Assembly (NCBI GenBank): GCA_013298455.1
Contig: JAAFHR010000214.1
Coordinates: forward strand, 1-6,167
DNA from: Betaproteobacteria bacterium
GTDB taxonomy: Bacteria > Pseudomonadota > Gammaproteobacteria > Burkholderiales > Casimicrobiaceae
Direction of reading: 5' to 3'
Length of the DNA: 6,167 nucleotides
A model generated the notes under the pieces. The model did not search any database and was not told the origin of the DNA. It was given only the letters and a program-made list of their open reading frames with translations. Positions 3,431-6,167 of the stretch are shown one piece after another. The position numbers and the translations under genes were made by a program. How positions within the stretch are numbered: position 1 is the stretch's first letter; each line of letters opens with the position of its first letter.

Positions 3431-6167
3431 ATGAATCTTTTGTGTGCTTGTGTAAACAAAGCTTTGGTGATTGCTCATAAGTTTGGCCCGCTGGCTCTGC
3501 GTTGCGGGTCGCGTCTGTTTGCGATGCTCTCGCTTGCGTTGCTCGGAGCCAACGCTCTGGCTCAAGTCTGCGCGGTGCCAGGTAACGACGGGCCGGCGTC
3601 GCTGAGCGCCGTCTCGATCGTGAATTCCTACTACGCTGGCAGTGGTCAGCTTGACGCGGGAAGTACTTCGCTTTCACTGGGGACGCAGCGATCTGGTAGC
3701 GATCCTAATGGCGTGGCGATCAATACCACTGCGCCCTCTGTGGGCGATTTGCTGCTGATCATTCAGATGCAGGGTGCCGAATTCAACACCTCGAATGACA
3801 ATCGTTACGGCGATGGTGCAGGCGACGGGTCAACCAATCAAAACACCACGGGCGCCGATCCAGCGCGCGGCTTCGTCTCGAATGCGAGTTTTCGAGCAGG
3901 TTTGCATGAATATGTAACCGTTACCGCAGTCAGCGGAGCGACTGTGATCTACGTCGGCACGGGCGCGGGCGGCGGTCTGCTGAACCAATATGTGCAAGAC
4001 GTGAGCAGCACTAGTTTTCGTCAGACGTATCAAGTGATTCGCGTCCCGCAATATGCGTCGTTGAACTTGACGTCGCAGATCGTGGCAGCGCCGTGGGATG
4101 GAAATTCCGGAGGTGTCGTCGCGATTGATGTGGCGGGCACTTTGAACTTCGGCGCGTTGCCGAATGGTGTCACGTCGCACATCGACGTGTCTCGGCGCGG
4201 CTTTCGCGGTGCGGGTTCGCAGAACGATGGAAACACCACGGGCGGCTCAACGGATTACACCAGCACGGACGCCGCGCGCCACGGCTCAAAGGCGGAGGGC
4301 ATTTCTGGCACGCCGGCGTTTGTGCAGACGGCCATTGCAGGCTCGCGCGATGCGTTGGTCACCGCCGAGGCGATCGTCGCGACAAGTGGGGGCACTTACC
4401 CCGGTGGTGATTACGCGCGCGGAGCTCCGGGCAACGCTGGCGGTGGTGGCAACGGACACAACAGCGGCGGCGGAGGCGGCGGCAACGGCGGTATCGGCGG
4501 CAACGGGGGACGGACGTTTAGCGGCGACGGCTCTCGTGACGTTGGTGGATTCGGTGGCGCGGTCGCTCCCAACTCCACCGCGCGATTGATGATGGGCGGT
4601 GGTGGTGGTTCGGGTGACATTAACAACGCGACTTCGCCGGCCGGTTCGGGCGGGCGTGGCGGCGGTTTGATGATCGTTCGCGCTGGCGCGATCACAGGCA
4701 GTGGCACATTGCTCGCCGACGGACAACGGGGTGTTGATGACAGCTCAGACACAGGCCGCGACCCTGCCGGTGGCGGCGGCGCGGGCGGAACTATTGTTGT
4801 TCAGTCCGCTGTAGGCCAAGGCGTTGTTTCAGCGAGCGCGCGTGGCGGCAATGGCGGCAACGCCAACATACTGGTCAACGGCACGTCGCGAACCACGGGC
4901 GAGAGCGAAGGACCCGGCGGCGGTGGCGGTGGCGGCGTCGTAATCTATAGCTCCGCGTCGGGGGCTGGCGTACCGTCGATCAACGTCGCGGCCGGTCTGC
5001 CGGGTACGTCTCAATCAGCGCTCGCGGCCAGCCTGGGTGTGAATAACAACGCGGCGGCGGGCGAAGCTGGTGGCTCGGTTCCAGCCGCCTTTGATTCGTC
5101 AAGCGTGCCGGGTGTTGACAGCGGTGCACTCTGCCTCCCCCAACCCGAGGTCAGCAAAACCACCTCTACGCCCGCCTCGAGCGGCGCGATCACGGCGGGC
5201 AGCAACAGCACCTACACCATCACCGCGAGCTTCCCGGCCACCAGCGGCGGTGCCAACGGTGTTCAATTGTTTGACCCACAGCTCGGTCAAACGGCGACGT
5301 TCACACAAACGGCAACGGCCACCTCATTCACTGCAACGCCGACGGGTTGCGCTACGCGCACCGCCACCACCAATCCCGCCTCCGGCAGCAACGCTAACTT
5401 GTTGGCGGGCGACTGGCTCGTGCTGCCCGGCTGCTCACTGGCCTACACCATCCCGATTCTGGTTGGCGCAACCACTCCCTCCGGCACCTACCAAAATGAC
5501 GCCGGCGTGCAATACCTCGACCCAACCCGCTCAACGGCCACGCGCCTGGTCTCGAGCAACACCACAGGCGTGACCAATCCGGCCGGCACCCTCAGCGCCT
5601 ACCAAACGGGTGCCACCGCTAACGTGCTAGGCACCAACTACGATGGCAACCTCGCAGCCAACACCGGAGAAAACATCCTAGTTGCCGCCCTCGGACCCAA
5701 TTTGAGCCTCAGTAAAGGCGCGCCAAGCCCTGCGCTTGCGGTGGGCACCAACAGTAGTTATGTGCTGACGGTGACCAACGGCGGCACGGCCAACGCGACG
5801 ACGGCGACGGTGGCTGAGTACATTCCGGCCAACGTCAACTACACCGGATTTAGCGGTGCGGGCTGGACGTGTGTCCCGGCGACGGGGCCCGTTGCGGGAC
5901 CCACCACGGTCAACTGTAGTTTCAGCGGCACGATTACGAGCGGTGGCGGCACGAGCGCCCTGACGATCAGTGTCACCCCCCTGGCCGCCTCGGCGGGCAC
6001 GACGGTGACCAATCGAGCTGCGGTGGATCCAACCGGTGGCGGCATACCGCCCACCGATGCAACGTGTTCGGGCACCCCGGCCACACCGGGCTGTGCCTCA
6101 CGCTCGGACACGCCCCCGGCGGTTGACATGACCAGCACGGTGACGGGTTTGCCTACGGCGGCCTCGC
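3431..6167 (+). CDS. Large secreted Gly-rich, DUF11-repeat surface protein (3' end missing)
   Basis: The frame is open for 912 codons from ATG 3431 to the right edge, with an in-frame TGA at 3422-3424 that excludes a longer start. Residues 1-44 form a long Sec signal peptide with core AMLSLALLGANALA and cleavage A-L-A|Q; the n-region holds three Cys (5, 7, 25). The mature N-terminus (46-310) is beta-rich, with DLLLIIQMQ at 106-114 and GGVVAIDVAGTLNFG at 227-241, recalling N-terminal regions of large bacterial adhesin- or AgmC-type proteins (recalled, not searched). Glycine-rich tracts follow at 331-360, near 388-394, 447-455 and 495-503. DUF11-like (TIGR01451) domains occupy about 572-756 and 758-866, each with a Cys pair (C640/C668; C814/C829), and a third probably begins at 898. 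The product is probably surface-attached or released and structural or adhesive; no enzymatic motif is visible. The Shine-Dalgarno is poor (only AGAGA, 14 bases upstream). Confidence 0.9.
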   Translation, partial: MNLLCACVNKALVIAHKFGPLALRCGSRLFAMLSLALLGANALAQVCAVPGNDGPASLSAVSIVNSYYAGSGQLDAGSTSLSLGTQRSGSDPNGVAINTTAPSVGDLLLIIQMQGAEFNTSNDNRYGDGAGDGSTNQNTTGADPARGFVSNASFRAGLHEYVTVTAVSGATVIYVGTGAGGGLLNQYVQDVSSTSFRQTYQVIRVPQYASLNLTSQIVAAPWDGNSGGVVAIDVAGTLNFGALPNGVTSHIDVSRRGFRGAGSQNDGNTTGGSTDYTSTDAARHGSKAEGISGTPAFVQTAIAGSRDALVTAEAIVATSGGTYPGGDYARGAPGNAGGGGNGHNSGGGGGGNGGIGGNGGRTFSGDGSRDVGGFGGAVAPNSTARLMMGGGGGSGDINNATSPAGSGGRGGGLMIVRAGAITGSGTLLADGQRGVDDSSDTGRDPAGGGGAGGTIVVQSAVGQGVVSASARGGNGGNANILVNGTSRTTGESEGPGGGGGGGVVIYSSASGAGVPSINVAAGLPGTSQSALAASLGVNNNAAAGEAGGSVPAAFDSSSVPGVDSGALCLPQPEVSKTTSTPASSGAITAGSNSTYTITASFPATSGGANGVQLFDPQLGQTATFTQTATATSFTATPTGCATRTATTNPASGSNANLLAGDWLVLPGCSLAYTIPILVGATTPSGTYQNDAGVQYLDPTRSTATRLVSSNTTGVTNPAGTLSAYQTGATANVLGTNYDGNLAANTGENILVAALGPNLSLSKGAPSPALAVGTNSSYVLTVTNGGTANATTATVAEYIPANVNYTGFSGAGWTCVPATGPVAGPTTVNCSFSGTITSGGGTSALTISVTPLAASAGTTVTNRAAVDPTGGGIPPTDATCSGTPATPGCASRSDTPPAVDMTSTVTGLPTAAS
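4421..4510 (+). repeat. Glycine-rich coding tract inside the DUF11 protein
   Basis: Residues 331-360 contain 19 glycines out of 30, with Asn and Ala as the main other residues, in GGN- and GGG-type runs. The DNA is correspondingly rich in GGC and GGT codons, a low-complexity stretch prone to length change. Shorter tracts recur near 4590-4615, 4770-4795 and 4912-4940. Such tracts usually form flexible or polyglycine-type linkers between beta domains. Confidence 0.75.
5144..6167 (+). repeat. DUF11-like extracellular repeat region
   Basis: Protein residues 572 onward show the DUF11 pattern: an opening like LSLSKGAPSPALAVG, then SYVLTVTNGGTANAT, a P-A-N-V-x-Y strand, a Cys pair, and closing VTNRAAVDPTGG. 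The second unit (758-866) is the clearest. The first (572-756) is longer and more divergent, with an insertion between its Cys residues and an extended tail. VDMTSTVTGLPTAAS at 898-912 looks like the start of a third unit cut by the window edge. DUF11 units are immunoglobulin-like and usually act as stalks in surface proteins. Confidence 0.75.

Noticed and set aside
3279..3677. Minus-strand open frames across the intergenic region and the start of the DUF11 gene
   Set aside because: They are Arg/Gln/Ser-rich without motifs, overlap the signal peptide region of a convincing gene on the other strand, and lack ribosome binding sites.
4164..4589. Plus-strand Arg/Ala-rich open frame overlapping the Gly-rich region
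   Set aside because: It is a frame-shifted reading of the same G+C-rich codons as the DUF11 protein, with no domain and no ribosome binding site.
4411..4752. Minus-strand proline-rich open frame
   Set aside because: Proline runs are the complement of the GGC/GGT glycine tracts of the DUF11 protein, so this is a shadow.

Overview
The window carries three protein-coding genes on two strands. At about 60% G+C (estimated by eye), with Sec signal peptides ending in AMA|Q and ALA|Q, and with large secreted RCC1-repeat and DUF11-repeat proteins, it looks like a Gram-negative bacterium, most likely a beta- or gammaproteobacterium. That placement is inference; there is no rRNA or other marker gene here.

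Layout. (1) Positions 1-1619, minus strand: the N-terminal 539 codons of a secreted RCC1-type beta-propeller protein. It has at least ten 50-residue repeats, each with one CWG motif and one cysteine pair, and it runs off the left edge. (2) Positions 1620-1759: a 140-bp divergent intergenic region with weak promoter signals. (3) Positions 1760-3166, plus strand: a complete 468-residue two-Rossmann-fold FAD/NAD(P)-binding oxidoreductase related to flavin monooxygenases. (4) Positions 3167-3430: a 264-bp intergenic region, locally A+T-rich, with a palindrome, a hairpin-forming block that begins with AGGGCAAACC, and a nested inverted repeat. (5) Positions 3431-6167, plus strand: the first 912 codons of a very large secreted protein with a signal peptide, an N-terminal beta-rich domain, glycine-rich tracts, and two to three DUF11-like repeats. 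It runs off the right edge.

The two flanking genes encode exported, repetitive, probably surface or extracellular proteins. The middle gene encodes a soluble cytoplasmic redox enzyme. Nothing in the sequence ties the enzyme to its neighbours: the left gene is divergent and the right gene follows a long gap with its own possible promoter. No tRNA, rRNA, CRISPR array, transposase or insertion-sequence end was seen. I found no clear new multi-gene system. The observations most worth checking are the disulfide-ladder RCC1 protein, the structured leader before the DUF11 gene, and the mosaic architecture of the DUF11 protein.
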